Below, piece after piece: positions 36,176-44,653 of a stretch of 64,000 nucleotides of DNA. A model generated the notes under the pieces. That model searched no databases, was not told the DNA's origin, and saw only the letters and a program-made list of their open reading frames with translations. The DNA lies in contig NZ_CP091913.1 in NCBI RefSeq assembly GCF_022063185.1, forward strand, positions 698,501 to 762,500. Reading direction: 5' to 3'. The position numbers and the translations under genes were made by a program. The number at the start of each line of letters is the position of its first letter. The stretch's first letter is position 1. The stretch comes from Nostoc sp. UHCC 0870. GTDB taxonomy: Bacteria; Cyanobacteriota; Cyanobacteriia; Cyanobacteriales; Nostocaceae.

Positions 36176-36814
36176 ATGCAATTTAAAAATATTATTAACA
36201 CATCTATCTTTGGTATAGCATTGGTCGGTAGTGCGATCGCTTCTGTACAGCTATTCATCCCACAGCAACCAGCTTTCGCCAGAGACTCATTAGGGGAATG
36301 TATACAAGACCTCAGAGACTATGGTGTTTCTGCACGAGAGGCGGCGAACATTTGTAGAAACCAACGGGATAGAGATGATAGAGATGATAGAGATGATAGA
36401 GATGATAGGGATAACAACAGAGACAGAAGAGGTAGAAACCGGTATATAGAATTACGTGCTAGGTCTGGACGCACCCCCGAAGGACGCTGGCGTTATTCTG
36501 CTGCTGGTGTGCAGCATGATGCTATGCGAAGAGCCGGCTGTCAACATATTTCTGGGAATGATTGGCGTTGTGCTACACCTAAAATCCGAGTGCTAATCCG
36601 AGACCAACAGGGACAGTATAGAAACCGAAACCAGAGGGTGCAGTATATAGAATTACGCGCTAGGTCTGGACGCACCTCAGAAGGACGTTGGCGTTATTCT
36701 GCTGCTGGCGTACCTCATGATGCTATGCGAAGAGCCGGCTGTCAACATATTTCTGGAGATGATTGGCGTTGTGCTACACCTAGAATCCGAGTCCAAATCA
36801 CAAATAGATATTAA
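36176..36814 (+). CDS. Secreted protein with a duplicated ~50-residue domain
   Basis: The protein has 212 residues from the ATG at 36176 (AGGAG site just upstream; two earlier in-frame ATGs are less likely). A signal peptide ends near PAFA. A low-complexity RDDRDDRDD stretch follows, coded by tandem 9-base units. Then come two copies of a ~50-residue module: YIELRARSGRTxEGRWRYSA, then HDAMRRAGCQHISG and WRCATPxIRV. Each module has two Cys. The two copies are nearly identical in DNA (about 36440-36595 and 36645-36800), so the duplication is recent. No named family is recognised. The Arg/Asp tract could bind metals or nucleic acid, but that is a guess. Confidence 0.72.
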   Translation: MQFKNIINTSIFGIALVGSAIASVQLFIPQQPAFARDSLGECIQDLRDYGVSAREAANICRNQRDRDDRDDRDDRDDRDNNRDRRGRNRYIELRARSGRTPEGRWRYSAAGVQHDAMRRAGCQHISGNDWRCATPKIRVLIRDQQGQYRNRNQRVQYIELRARSGRTSEGRWRYSAAGVPHDAMRRAGCQHISGDDWRCATPRIRVQITNRY

Positions 36815-36827
36815 ATTAAGTAGGTTA

Positions 36828-36860
36828 AAATCCCCGACTTCTTCGAGAAGTCGGGGATTT
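36828..36860. terminator. Perfect 15-bp hairpin
   Basis: AAATCCCCGACTTCT pairs perfectly with its complement across a TCG loop. It lies 14 bases after the stop of the duplicated-domain gene. There is no long U run beyond the TTT of the stem. It may serve as a terminator or be a dispersed Nostoc hairpin repeat. Confidence 0.6.
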
Positions 36861-36941
36861 GGTTAGGATCGCTCTATGTGTGACAACTAAGTTACCAAAT
36901 TTTGCGAACACCTACGGTGGGGCGCAGCCCATCGCCATCCA

Positions 36942-37382
36942 ATGAGTAAAACCCCAAAAATTGACCGTCAAAGAGAACATCAAGCCAACGAGCGGACTTT
37001 TTTAGCTTGGTTACGTACTTCTATAGCTTTAATTGGCTTTGGGTTTGCGATCGCTCGTTTTGGGCTATTTTTACGTCAACTTAATGTTGTCATAACACAA
37101 AAGGAAACATCCGTAAACCCCTGGTTTAATTCAGAAAACTTGGGGATTATGTTAGTCGTTTTCGGTATTGTCACCATCGCTTTGGCTGCATGGCGTTACA
37201 ATCAGGTGTTTTGGCAAATTGAACGCAGTGACTATCAACCGAACCGTTGGGCAGTTTGGATTATGACTGGAGTAGTCATGACTTTAGGATTACTGAGTAT
37301 TCCTTTGCTCCTATTGCGGAATCATGTTTCACCACGTCCATCATCTCCCCTTCAGCGTCAGTCTCGCAATTTTGACAGTTGA
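36942..37382 (+). CDS. DUF202 (YidH-type) membrane protein
   Basis: The 146-residue protein has the DUF202 start QREHQANERTFLAWLRTSIA, then three membrane helices: LIGFGFAIARFGLFL, LGIMLVVFGIVTIALAAW and VWIMTGVVMTLGLLSIPLLLL. Family members are small inner-membrane proteins of unknown function. It stands alone between a hairpin and the RTX gene's promoter region. Confidence 0.88.
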   Translation: MSKTPKIDRQREHQANERTFLAWLRTSIALIGFGFAIARFGLFLRQLNVVITQKETSVNPWFNSENLGIMLVVFGIVTIALAAWRYNQVFWQIERSDYQPNRWAVWIMTGVVMTLGLLSIPLLLLRNHVSPRPSSPLQRQSRNFDS

Positions 37383-37469
37383 AGAATTTTTTCGCGGGAT
37401 ACAGCCTGTTTTTGAGTTTAATAAATGAAATGTATCAATCCCTTAACCTACTCATGATATTTATATAAG

Positions 37470-37489
37470 AGTGTAAATATATTTACACT
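37470..37489. promoter_or_regulatory. Perfect 20-bp palindrome upstream of the RTX gene
   Basis: AGTGTAAATA is followed directly by its reverse complement, ending 32 bases before the RTX start codon. A perfect AT-rich palindrome in this place looks like an operator for a dimeric repressor or activator. The cognate regulator is unknown. Confidence 0.5.
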
Positions 37490-37521
37490 TTGTAACTCTA
37501 TGTAAGGGGAGAGATATTGAC

Positions 37522-39072
37522 ATGAAAACTCAAATCGACCAATTGCAAACCTATATTCCTTCAACTGTATCCTCTCAGGAGTTACTTCTCATTGATAACG
37601 TCGTTGTCGGTACTCCGTTCAAAGATGTTCTCCTGGGGACTCCCTTGAATGATCTGATACTTGCCCTGGCAGGAGATGACCATATTATTGGCAGTTTTGG
37701 CAATGATATCTTAATTGGGGGCGCGGGAATTGATACAGTTGACTATAGCGAACTAGGTCAGGCAGTTACCTTAGAAGCGACTGGGATTCTTAAAAAAGGC
37801 AAAGCTGGCACAGATAGACTATTTGAGATAGAGACTATTATTGGAGCGAAGGGAAAAGCCAATACTATCGATGCTTCCACCAGCACAGGTACAACAACAT
37901 CCATTAGCGTTAATCTGGCAGCTAACAGTCTAGTCGTCAATGGTGTTCCAGGCATTGGGACGCTGAATTTTACCGTTCAGAACTTTGTCAACGTCATCGG
38001 TACTGCACAAAATGACACTATCGTTGGTGATAGTAACAATAACCTATTGATTGGTGGTCAAGGCAACGATGAAATCTTTGGGCTTAACGGTGATGATGTA
38101 GTGCAGGGTGGAGATGGTGATGATGTCATTGGTGGAGGACACAAAGGTAATATCTTCACCTCCAGACGTAGTGATGGCAACGATACTTTATACGGTGGTA
38201 GCGGTAACGACATCTTAATCGGAGGAACTGGTAACGATCTCCTAGATGGCGGTACTGGTTTTGATACGGCTAACTACAGTAATTTGGGTGTTGCTATTAC
38301 CTTACAAACGTCTGGTATTGTCAACAAAGGTATAGCAGGTACAGATCAGATCCTCAATATAGAAAGCATCATTGGTGCAAAAAGACAAGCCAATAAAATA
38401 GATGGTTCTACCGGCACAAGTACAACAACTTCATTCAACGTTAATCTGTCAACTAACAGTCTGATAGTCAACGGTGTTCCAGGGTTGGGTACGCTGAACT
38501 TTAACGTTCAAAACTTTGTTAATGTCACCGGTACTTCACAAGATGACAACATCGTTGGTAATAACCAAAGTAACTTATTGATTGGTGGTAGAGGGAATGA
38601 CCAAATTTCTGGTCTTGGTGGTAAAGACACCATCATTGGCGTTGATGCTACAAATCGCCAACCAGGTATCAACGAAGTAGATATCCTCACCGGAGGTGCA
38701 GACCCAGATAAGTTTGTGCTAGGAGATCAGCTAAATCCTTACTATGTAGGAGGTGGAGGCTTTTTAGGTCTGAATGACTTCGCCTTCATCACAGATTTCC
38801 AGACTGGTCAGGATCAAATCCAACTGAAAAAGTTAGGAAATTATATCTTCGGACGCAACTATATTGCGATCGCTAATCAATTACTATTAGAGACTAGCAA
38901 AAACTCTGATGATTCTCTGCTAGTCGCCACTGTGGATGAGATTGTCAAAGCTAACGGTGTGTACGATGCTTCTAGTCGGAGTAATCTAGAATCTTCCTCA
39001 ATATTTTCTAGTTTTGATATCGTCTCAATTTTTGCCACTAGCTATAGCCTCAGTGATATTCACTTTGTCTAA
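37522..39072 (+). CDS. RTX (hemolysin-type calcium-binding) repeat protein
   Basis: The 516-residue protein has glycine-rich RTX nonapeptides (GGAGIDTVDYS, GGQGNDEIFGLNGDDVVQGG, GGSGNDILIGGTGNDLLDGG). These bind calcium in a beta-roll and are typical of type I-secreted proteins. There is no Sec signal. An internal duplication is clear: a ~130-residue block (IIGAKGKANTIDASTSTGTT to NFVNVIGTAQNDTIVG) recurs as IIGAKRQANKIDGSTGTSTT to NFVNVTGTSQDDNIVG. The C-terminal ~100 residues (FITDFQTGQDQIQLKKLG) look like the terminal secretion domain. GGGGAGA precedes the start. No T1SS genes are adjacent. A palindrome lies just upstream. Confidence 0.87.
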   Translation: MKTQIDQLQTYIPSTVSSQELLLIDNVVVGTPFKDVLLGTPLNDLILALAGDDHIIGSFGNDILIGGAGIDTVDYSELGQAVTLEATGILKKGKAGTDRLFEIETIIGAKGKANTIDASTSTGTTTSISVNLAANSLVVNGVPGIGTLNFTVQNFVNVIGTAQNDTIVGDSNNNLLIGGQGNDEIFGLNGDDVVQGGDGDDVIGGGHKGNIFTSRRSDGNDTLYGGSGNDILIGGTGNDLLDGGTGFDTANYSNLGVAITLQTSGIVNKGIAGTDQILNIESIIGAKRQANKIDGSTGTSTTTSFNVNLSTNSLIVNGVPGLGTLNFNVQNFVNVTGTSQDDNIVGNNQSNLLIGGRGNDQISGLGGKDTIIGVDATNRQPGINEVDILTGGADPDKFVLGDQLNPYYVGGGGFLGLNDFAFITDFQTGQDQIQLKKLGNYIFGRNYIAIANQLLLETSKNSDDSLLVATVDEIVKANGVYDASSRSNLESSSIFSSFDIVSIFATSYSLSDIHFV

Positions 39073-39078
39073 AAAACT

Positions 39079-39117
39079 GTTGGTGTAATAGAACAGGCAA
39101 TCTGCAACTACACCAAC
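39079..39117. terminator. Hairpin between convergent genes
   Basis: GTTGGTGTA and TACACCAAC form a 9-bp stem with a 21-base loop, located between the stops of the convergent RTX and DUF937 genes. It may act as a bidirectional transcript end; no U run is evident. Confidence 0.4.
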
Positions 39118-39133
39118 TAATTCTGCTATCCAC

Positions 39134-39658
39134 CTATCTACTCATATACCGACTAGCCATTTGGATAGCATCAGCAATATCAACATCGCCGTCTCCATCT
39201 GCATCCAAAAAGTTATTCAGTATAGGATTACCGGCAGTTTGAGGATTTTGGGCATTAGTACCAGATTTCAACAAATTCAGCACTAAAGGCACAACCACAG
39301 GTAGCAATTGTTGAATAGTGCTAGCATCTAAACCAGTACGCTGGGCTGTTACTCCTGCTACTTGCTGTTGTGTGTTTGGAGAAAATAGCGAATTGACGGC
39401 TTGGGGATCAAAAGAAGTCCCCGCATACTGATTTACTAAAGCTTGGGCTGATTCATTGCCCTCTGTGGCTTGCTTTTGTTGCAACGCACCACGTACATAA
39501 TTACCCACAACACCCACAACAGATTGGATAGTTGCAGGATCTGTGCCAGTTGTATTACTCAAATCCTGTACAGTTTTGACAATAGTTTCTATTTGACCCA
39601 TATTACCTTGTAAATTAGGGTTGCTCACAGCACCGAGAATTTGATCAAACAGTCCCAT
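39134..39658 (-). CDS. DUF937 family protein with C-terminal calcium-binding-like motif
   Basis: The protein has 174 residues from the ATG at 39658, chosen for its AGGAGA site and the family start MGLFDQILGAV; the frame is open 33 codons upstream. DUF937 repeats are seen as VSGVVGNYVRGALQQKQ-like and QQLLPVVVPLVLNLLKSG segments, helices rich in Val/Leu/Gln. The C-terminus carries DADGDGDVDIADAI, an EF-hand/dockerin-type Ca-binding loop. Function is unknown for this family; there is no signal peptide. It is convergent with the RTX gene, which is also calcium-linked. Confidence 0.8.
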   Translation of the reverse strand: MGLFDQILGAVSNPNLQGNMGQIETIVKTVQDLSNTTGTDPATIQSVVGVVGNYVRGALQQKQATEGNESAQALVNQYAGTSFDPQAVNSLFSPNTQQQVAGVTAQRTGLDASTIQQLLPVVVPLVLNLLKSGTNAQNPQTAGNPILNNFLDADGDGDVDIADAIQMASRYMSR

Positions 39659-39749
39659 CGGTTGATTTCTCCTGATTGTTTTATTGGCAAAGGCAAGAGG
39701 AGACACAAACAAGTCATATCCAAGTTTGGATAATTTAGTTATGCTTCCA

Positions 39750-39830
39750 ACAGTCATTAATCCCCTCCTCGTTCACGGGGAGGGGAGACAAAGCGTAGCT
39801 ATGGCGGGGTGGGGTTCTTCTGGTTTCATC
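39750..39830. repeat. GC-rich hairpin repeat related to MITE-A core
   Basis: CCCCTCC and GGAGGGG form a hairpin at 39762-39785, followed by CTATGGCGGGGTGGGGTTCTTCTGG. That matches the inner part of MITE-A, but the TATAGCG ends are lacking. Confidence 0.5.
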
Positions 39831-40020
39831 AGCAATCAAGCGGACATGATATCAAAAGTTGAATGTCCCCAATCTCCATTCTCTAAAAATCCTGCCTGCA
39901 AAACTAGGAACTTAAGGATGAGAAATAGGGGGAGTGATCGCAAATCCTAGCTCTAAGTAAGACAATGACTAATACTGAAACTATTAAGATTATAAACATC
40001 TGGGTAATGAATATTGAACC

Positions 40021-41577
40021 ATGCCACCCATACCTTTGTCGCGCCTAGTTACATTAATTGTTGGTTTAATCGTCATTCTGGGACTCGCCCTGTGGCTGAT
40101 TGATTCCCTATCTCGCCTGTATTGGCAATTATCCTATTCCCCATTGTTGGGCAATTTGCTGCTGTTGCTGCTAATTCTCCTTGTTGGTGGTTTAGTTGCA
40201 GCCTTTGTCTATTACGTCTTAGTATTGCAGGCTGGTGAACAGCGTTCCCGCCGTAGCCGGAAACGGGTGACACCAGCACAGATTCCCGTTGTCAAATCTG
40301 ACGCGGCTTCTTCTACCCTGCAAGCTGTACGCCAACAGGTAGCCCAAATTCAAGATGAAGTCACACGCCAAGCTTTACTAAGTCGGACAAAAGAAATTGA
40401 ATCTAACTTAGCTAGGGGTGAGATTCAAGTTGTGGTATTTGGGACGGGGAGTGCAGGCAAAACTTCCCTGGTAAATGCGATTATGGGGCGGATGGTAGGC
40501 AAAGTAGACGCGCCAATGGGGACAACTACCGTCGGGGAAACCTACTGTTTACGGTTGAAAGGATTAGAACGCAAAATCTTAATTACCGATACACCGGGAA
40601 TTTTAGAGGCTGGGGTGGCGGGAACGGAACGAGAACAATTAGCTAGGGCGTTGGCGACAGAGGCAGATTTACTATTATTTGTGGTGGATAATGACTTACG
40701 CCGTTCAGAATATGAACCGTTGAAGGGTTTAGCAGAAATTGGTAAGCGATCGCTTTTAGTTCTCAATAAAACCGACCTGTACACCGATGAAGATAAGGAG
40801 TCGATTTTAGCACGACTGCGGCAACGGGTGCGGGGATTTATTGCTACAAATGATGTCGTAGCGATCGCAGCTCATCCCCAATCGGCTCAACTAGAAACCG
40901 GGGAAACCTTCCAACCCGAATCAGATATTGTCCCCTTACTGCGCCGCATGGCAGCAATTTTAAGGGCTGAGGGTGAAGATTTGATAGCAGATAATATTCT
41001 TTTACAATCTCTGCGGTTAGGAGAAGAAGCCCGTAAACTCATCGATGCCCAACGCCGCCGCCAAGCTGATAAAATTGTTGATCGTTTTCAGTGGATTGGG
41101 GCTGGCGTAGTATCAGTTACGCCTCTGCCTGTAGTAGATTTACTAGCAACAGCCGCCGTCAATGCCCAAATGGTCGTAGAGATTGGCAGAATCTATGGTT
41201 GTGAATTGAACATGGAACGGGGAAGAGAGTTAGCCCTGTCATTAGCCAAGACTATTGCTAGTTTGGGTATAGTTAAAGGAGCAATTCAACTACTAACTAC
41301 GGCTTTGCAGTTAAATGTAGCTACATTTGTAATTGGGAGAGCCATTCAAGGGGTGACAGCTGCATATTTAACCAGGATTGCCGGTAAAAGTTTTATTGAA
41401 TATTTCCGCCATGATCAAGACTGGGGTGATGGCGGTATGACAGAAGTTGTACAGCGACAGTTCCAAATGAATCGCCGGGATGAATTTATTAAAGCATTTG
41501 TGCAGGAGGCGATCGCCAAAGTCGTCAAACCACTCACACAAAAGTCGGAAGTTGTGGACGAAGAAATAGAAAGATAG
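40021..41577 (+). CDS. Membrane-associated GTPase with DUF697
   Basis: The 518-residue protein has two N-terminal membrane helices (about 8-28 and 40-65), a GTPase domain and a C-terminal DUF697 region. GTPase motifs are G1 GTGSAGKTSL, G2 GTTTVGE, G3 ITDTPGI and G4 LNKTD. DUF697 follows with VSVTPLPVVDLLATAAVNAQMV and GCELNMERGRELALSLAKTI. It is probably a dynamin-like or Era-like switch at the membrane, of unknown pathway. The upstream spacer holds only a repeat. The kinase gene follows about 240 bases later on the same strand and might be co-transcribed. Confidence 0.88.
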   Translation: MPPIPLSRLVTLIVGLIVILGLALWLIDSLSRLYWQLSYSPLLGNLLLLLLILLVGGLVAAFVYYVLVLQAGEQRSRRSRKRVTPAQIPVVKSDAASSTLQAVRQQVAQIQDEVTRQALLSRTKEIESNLARGEIQVVVFGTGSAGKTSLVNAIMGRMVGKVDAPMGTTTVGETYCLRLKGLERKILITDTPGILEAGVAGTEREQLARALATEADLLLFVVDNDLRRSEYEPLKGLAEIGKRSLLVLNKTDLYTDEDKESILARLRQRVRGFIATNDVVAIAAHPQSAQLETGETFQPESDIVPLLRRMAAILRAEGEDLIADNILLQSLRLGEEARKLIDAQRRRQADKIVDRFQWIGAGVVSVTPLPVVDLLATAAVNAQMVVEIGRIYGCELNMERGRELALSLAKTIASLGIVKGAIQLLTTALQLNVATFVIGRAIQGVTAAYLTRIAGKSFIEYFRHDQDWGDGGMTEVVQRQFQMNRRDEFIKAFVQEAIAKVVKPLTQKSEVVDEEIER

Positions 41578-41814
41578 TCATGAGTCATTACTTTTTCTCT
41601 TTCTGTCCCCAGTCCCCACTCCTGCTATTACGCTGGAACTTAATTGTGATGTTGTGCAACTTATTATTAACGGAGCTAATTTTTCAAGTAAAAATACTTA
41701 ACAATTTTGCTGCTAATTATGAAACCAATCTCCTACTGATTTATCTAGAAGTCATTCCGGAAACAGTAGGTAAGTCAGAGAAAATTAATATAGGACTAAC
41801 TCAGTAACCAGCTC

Positions 41815-43554
41815 ATGAGCCACCACATGATCGGTAAACTACTACAAGCACGCTACCAAATTATCCAAAGCTTGGGTGCAGGGGTATTCGGACAAACTTA
41901 CCTAGCGGTAGATATCAACTACCCACACACACCTCAATGTGTAGTGAAACAACTTAAGGTTAACAATTTACACCCCAGCTACCTCGACACCATCAGATTA
42001 CGTTTTCTGACGGAAACCTCAACCCTCCAGCGTCTAGGAACTAACGCCCAAATTCCCGAATTTATCGCTTGTTTTGAGGAAAATGAGCGGTTCTATTTGG
42101 TACAAGAATATATTTCAGGTCATTCCTTGACTGCGGAACTCCCCATTAGTCAACAGTGGGGGTGTTTGTGGAGTGAAGAAGAAGTCATGGCATTTTTAGA
42201 AGATGCTTTAGGAATTTTAGAATTTGTTCACTCCCAAGGTGTCATCCATTGCGATATTAAACCAGAAAATATTATTAGACGTGCTGTTAACGGCAAGTTA
42301 GTCCTGATTGACTTTGGCTCGATCCAATCAATCAATTTTGGCATGGATGGCGACTTATCGATTTATCAAGCTCCAACTACTTCCTTGGGTTACATCCCGC
42401 CTGAGCAATTTATTGGTCAAACTCAGCCCAATAGTGATATATATGCTTTGGGGATGATTGCAATTCAGGCTTTAACTGGCTTAGAACCACTGCAATTAAA
42501 AGTAGATCCTCAAACTAATGAGATGATTTGGCGTTCTTCTGATACACCAGTTAGTGATTATCTAGCAGCTATCCTCAGCCAGATGATCCGCTACAATTAC
42601 CAAGAACGTTTCGAGTCGGCGGCTGACGTGTTGCGTGTCTTGAGACAAATGGTGTGGGAAAGTACACTCGCACAGTGTCCGCCAACATCAGAGAGTGAAC
42701 AGACGCAAGCAGAACCAACTTCCACATCATCACCATTACTCACAGGAATTAAAGTCGGACTGGCGGTAAATTCTTTATTGATGGGAGTCGGAACTTATTC
42801 TTTATTACATAGTGCGCCGACACCTACAGAAACAGATATTTTATATAAAGCCACAAAACAATATCAAGCTGGGGATTTACAAGAAGCGATCACACTTGCT
42901 AAATCGATTCCATCTTATAGTAATGTTTATCCAGATGCTCAAGCCACTATCGAAACCTGGCAACAGCAATGGCGAGTAGCTGCACAACAATATTCTCTAG
43001 CTGAACAGGCTTTGGCTGAGGGTAAATGGTCGGATGTGATCAAAGTAGCTAACGAAGTTCCTGATATTTTATATTGGCAAGTCAAAGTTAATGAATTAAC
43101 ACAACGAGCCAAAGGGAATATTGAAGCAGAAACACAAAAATTATTAGCTAAAGCCTACGCCAAAGCTGAAGCCAGAGATTTTTCCACAGCATTAGAATAT
43201 CTGCGCCAAATTCCCAAAGAAAGCACAGCTGGAGCTTTGGTACAAAAAAAATTAGTCGAATACAATCAAAAACGCCAAGTTAGAGCCGCCTACTTTTTAC
43301 ATCAAGCTCGTAAACAAGCATCTCTTGGTAACTTTGATCACGCTGTAAATTTTCTCCGCAAAATTCCCAAAGATACCCCTGTATATGCTCAAGCTCAAGT
43401 CAAGCTGAATGAATACAGCCAAAAGCTACGTCCTCAAAACCAAAGCCAAAACTTAGCCTACAGCGTGCTTTCCTCAACTCGAAACACCCCACCAGTGATG
43501 AGAGTGGAAAATGTACAGCCTGACAATTACTTACAGGAAGTTAATATTAACTAG
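41815..43554 (+). CDS. Serine/threonine protein kinase with C-terminal helical repeats
   Basis: The 579-residue protein has a Hanks-type kinase domain (about 10-285): glycine loop LGAGVFGQTYLA, VAIK-type Lys in CVVKQLKV, catalytic loop HCDIKPENII and DFGS. Next come a Gln/Thr-rich linker, a single transmembrane helix (LTGIKVGLAVNSLLMGVGTY), and a TPR-like helical C-terminal region (YQAGDLQEAITLAKSIP, SLAEQALAEGKWSDVIKV). Kinases of this layout are abundant in Nostoc. The extracytoplasmic helical repeats may be the sensor. An in-frame ATG four codons downstream is an alternative start. Confidence 0.92.
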   Translation: MSHHMIGKLLQARYQIIQSLGAGVFGQTYLAVDINYPHTPQCVVKQLKVNNLHPSYLDTIRLRFLTETSTLQRLGTNAQIPEFIACFEENERFYLVQEYISGHSLTAELPISQQWGCLWSEEEVMAFLEDALGILEFVHSQGVIHCDIKPENIIRRAVNGKLVLIDFGSIQSINFGMDGDLSIYQAPTTSLGYIPPEQFIGQTQPNSDIYALGMIAIQALTGLEPLQLKVDPQTNEMIWRSSDTPVSDYLAAILSQMIRYNYQERFESAADVLRVLRQMVWESTLAQCPPTSESEQTQAEPTSTSSPLLTGIKVGLAVNSLLMGVGTYSLLHSAPTPTETDILYKATKQYQAGDLQEAITLAKSIPSYSNVYPDAQATIETWQQQWRVAAQQYSLAEQALAEGKWSDVIKVANEVPDILYWQVKVNELTQRAKGNIEAETQKLLAKAYAKAEARDFSTALEYLRQIPKESTAGALVQKKLVEYNQKRQVRAAYFLHQARKQASLGNFDHAVNFLRKIPKDTPVYAQAQVKLNEYSQKLRPQNQSQNLAYSVLSSTRNTPPVMRVENVQPDNYLQEVNIN

Positions 43555-43556
43555 AA

Positions 43557-43640
43557 GAGTGCTGAGTTGTGAGTGCTGAGTGCTGAGTGCTGAGTTAAAA
43601 AATTACTCATTACTCATTACTCATTACTCATTACTCAGCA
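43557..43640. repeat. Heptamer repeat tracts (AGTGCTG and ATTACTC)
   Basis: Several tandem AGTGCTG heptamers are followed by five ATTACTC heptamers. The second tract runs into the 3' end of the next gene (minus strand), so its last codons (…LSNE) and stop are made of repeat sequence. Confidence 0.88.
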
Positions 43641-44271
43641 CTGATATTAACCCTTGTTTGTAAGCTTTTCTAAGAGCGATCGCTTCTGCTACGATTTGTT
43701 GGGCAGTTAATCCTTCCTCATCCATCATTGCTTGTAAGGTTGTACCAGTTTGCTCTAATTCTTCGTGAATTGGCGGAATTTGGCAATATCTCCCACCATT
43801 CTTTAACCGCCGCCAAATACTGAGTTTTTCAGCTTTTTTAGCTCTAGGAGTGCGCTGTTTTTTCATCAGCGATCGCACAGTCTCTTGGTTAATTACACTT
43901 AAATCCAGCAGTCTATCTAGCACTGATTGATACTGCTTACTTCTTTCTGCTAATTGATAGATAGTTCTTGGCTCAACTTGAGCAAAATCTTGCGGTTCAA
44001 ACTTCCCAAAAGCGGCGGCAATCTTGAGATACTTCTTCTCTTCACCTTCCCAACCCTGATCAAAAAGTAACTTTCTATACTCCCTTAGAGATAAATGATG
44101 TTTTTGCTCTGCCAACCAAAAAGCATGATGCAAAATCGCCTTGGTGACATCAGTAAGAGCTTGAAAAGAAAAATTTTCAGTCGCATCAGGCTGTTCTGGA
44201 GTGTATTGCTCAAACTTGTGTGACTTAACTGGGGTTGCAGTTACACCTTGCCTTGATGTCATCATAGTCAT
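43624..44271 (-). CDS. Hypothetical protein preceded by a LexA-box-like site
   Basis: The 215-residue soluble protein is of unknown function. It is largely helical, with FQALTDVTKAILHHAFWLAE, HHLSLREYRKLLFDQGW, then EKKYLKIAAAFGKFEPQDFA and a basic segment KKQRTPRAKKAEKLSIWRRL that could contact nucleic acid. The last helix reads LTAQQIVAEAIALRKAYKQG. No domain is recognised. Its C-terminal codons overlap a heptamer repeat tract. A perfect LexA-box-like palindrome lies about 100 bases upstream of the start, which suggests control by DNA damage. Confidence 0.75.
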   Translation of the reverse strand: MTMMTSRQGVTATPVKSHKFEQYTPEQPDATENFSFQALTDVTKAILHHAFWLAEQKHHLSLREYRKLLFDQGWEGEEKKYLKIAAAFGKFEPQDFAQVEPRTIYQLAERSKQYQSVLDRLLDLSVINQETVRSLMKKQRTPRAKKAEKLSIWRRLKNGGRYCQIPPIHEELEQTGTTLQAMMDEEGLTAQQIVAEAIALRKAYKQGLISVLSNE

Positions 44272-44371
44272 GATCTCACAGTAGGGTTTTTCTTATAGAC
44301 AAGACAACTTTGATTGGTAGATGTGATTCTCCACCAACTAGATGTCATCGCCAAGAATAAAAATCTCTTTA

Positions 44372-44385
44372 GTACAATTGTACTG
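44372..44385. promoter_or_regulatory. Candidate LexA operator
   Basis: AGTACAATTGTACT is a perfect palindrome and fits the cyanobacterial LexA box consensus RGTACNNNDGTWCB at every position. It lies about 100 bases upstream of the 44271 start on the minus strand. No other gene starts nearby, so the hypothetical gene is the likely target. Confidence 0.55.
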
Positions 44386-44588
44386 TAGATTCTCAGAAAA
44401 AACCTAAACCCAGCTAAATTTTGTGCCAATCAATAAACCCCTTGTCTATCAAGAGGTTTAGATAATTTAAAATACCAAGCAAATAACCCTGATTAAACCT
44501 CTGTGTTACTTTGCGTGAACCTCCGCGCTACTTTGCGTTTAAAAACACAAAAAATATTTTCCCAGTGCAAAATTATCTCAAAATAACT

Positions 44589-44618
44589 GGCTAATAGCCA
44601 CATTCCTAGCTATTAGCC
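44589..44618 (-). terminator. Hairpin downstream of ctaE
   Basis: GGCTAATAGC and GCTATTAGCC form a perfect 10-bp stem with a 10-base loop, 35 bases after the ctaE stop. It is a plausible end of the oxidase operon transcript, though only a weak T stretch follows. The rest of 44272-44653 shows nothing else clear. Confidence 0.5.
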
Positions 44619-44653
44619 ACATAATTGATATTCTGCTAGAAGATTAGTTAGTT

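Noticed and set aside
41580..41807. 75-codon open frame between the GTPase and kinase genes
   Set aside because: It starts three bases after the GTPase stop but has no ribosome site of its own and reads as unstructured Leu-rich sequence with no family look. It is probably chance.
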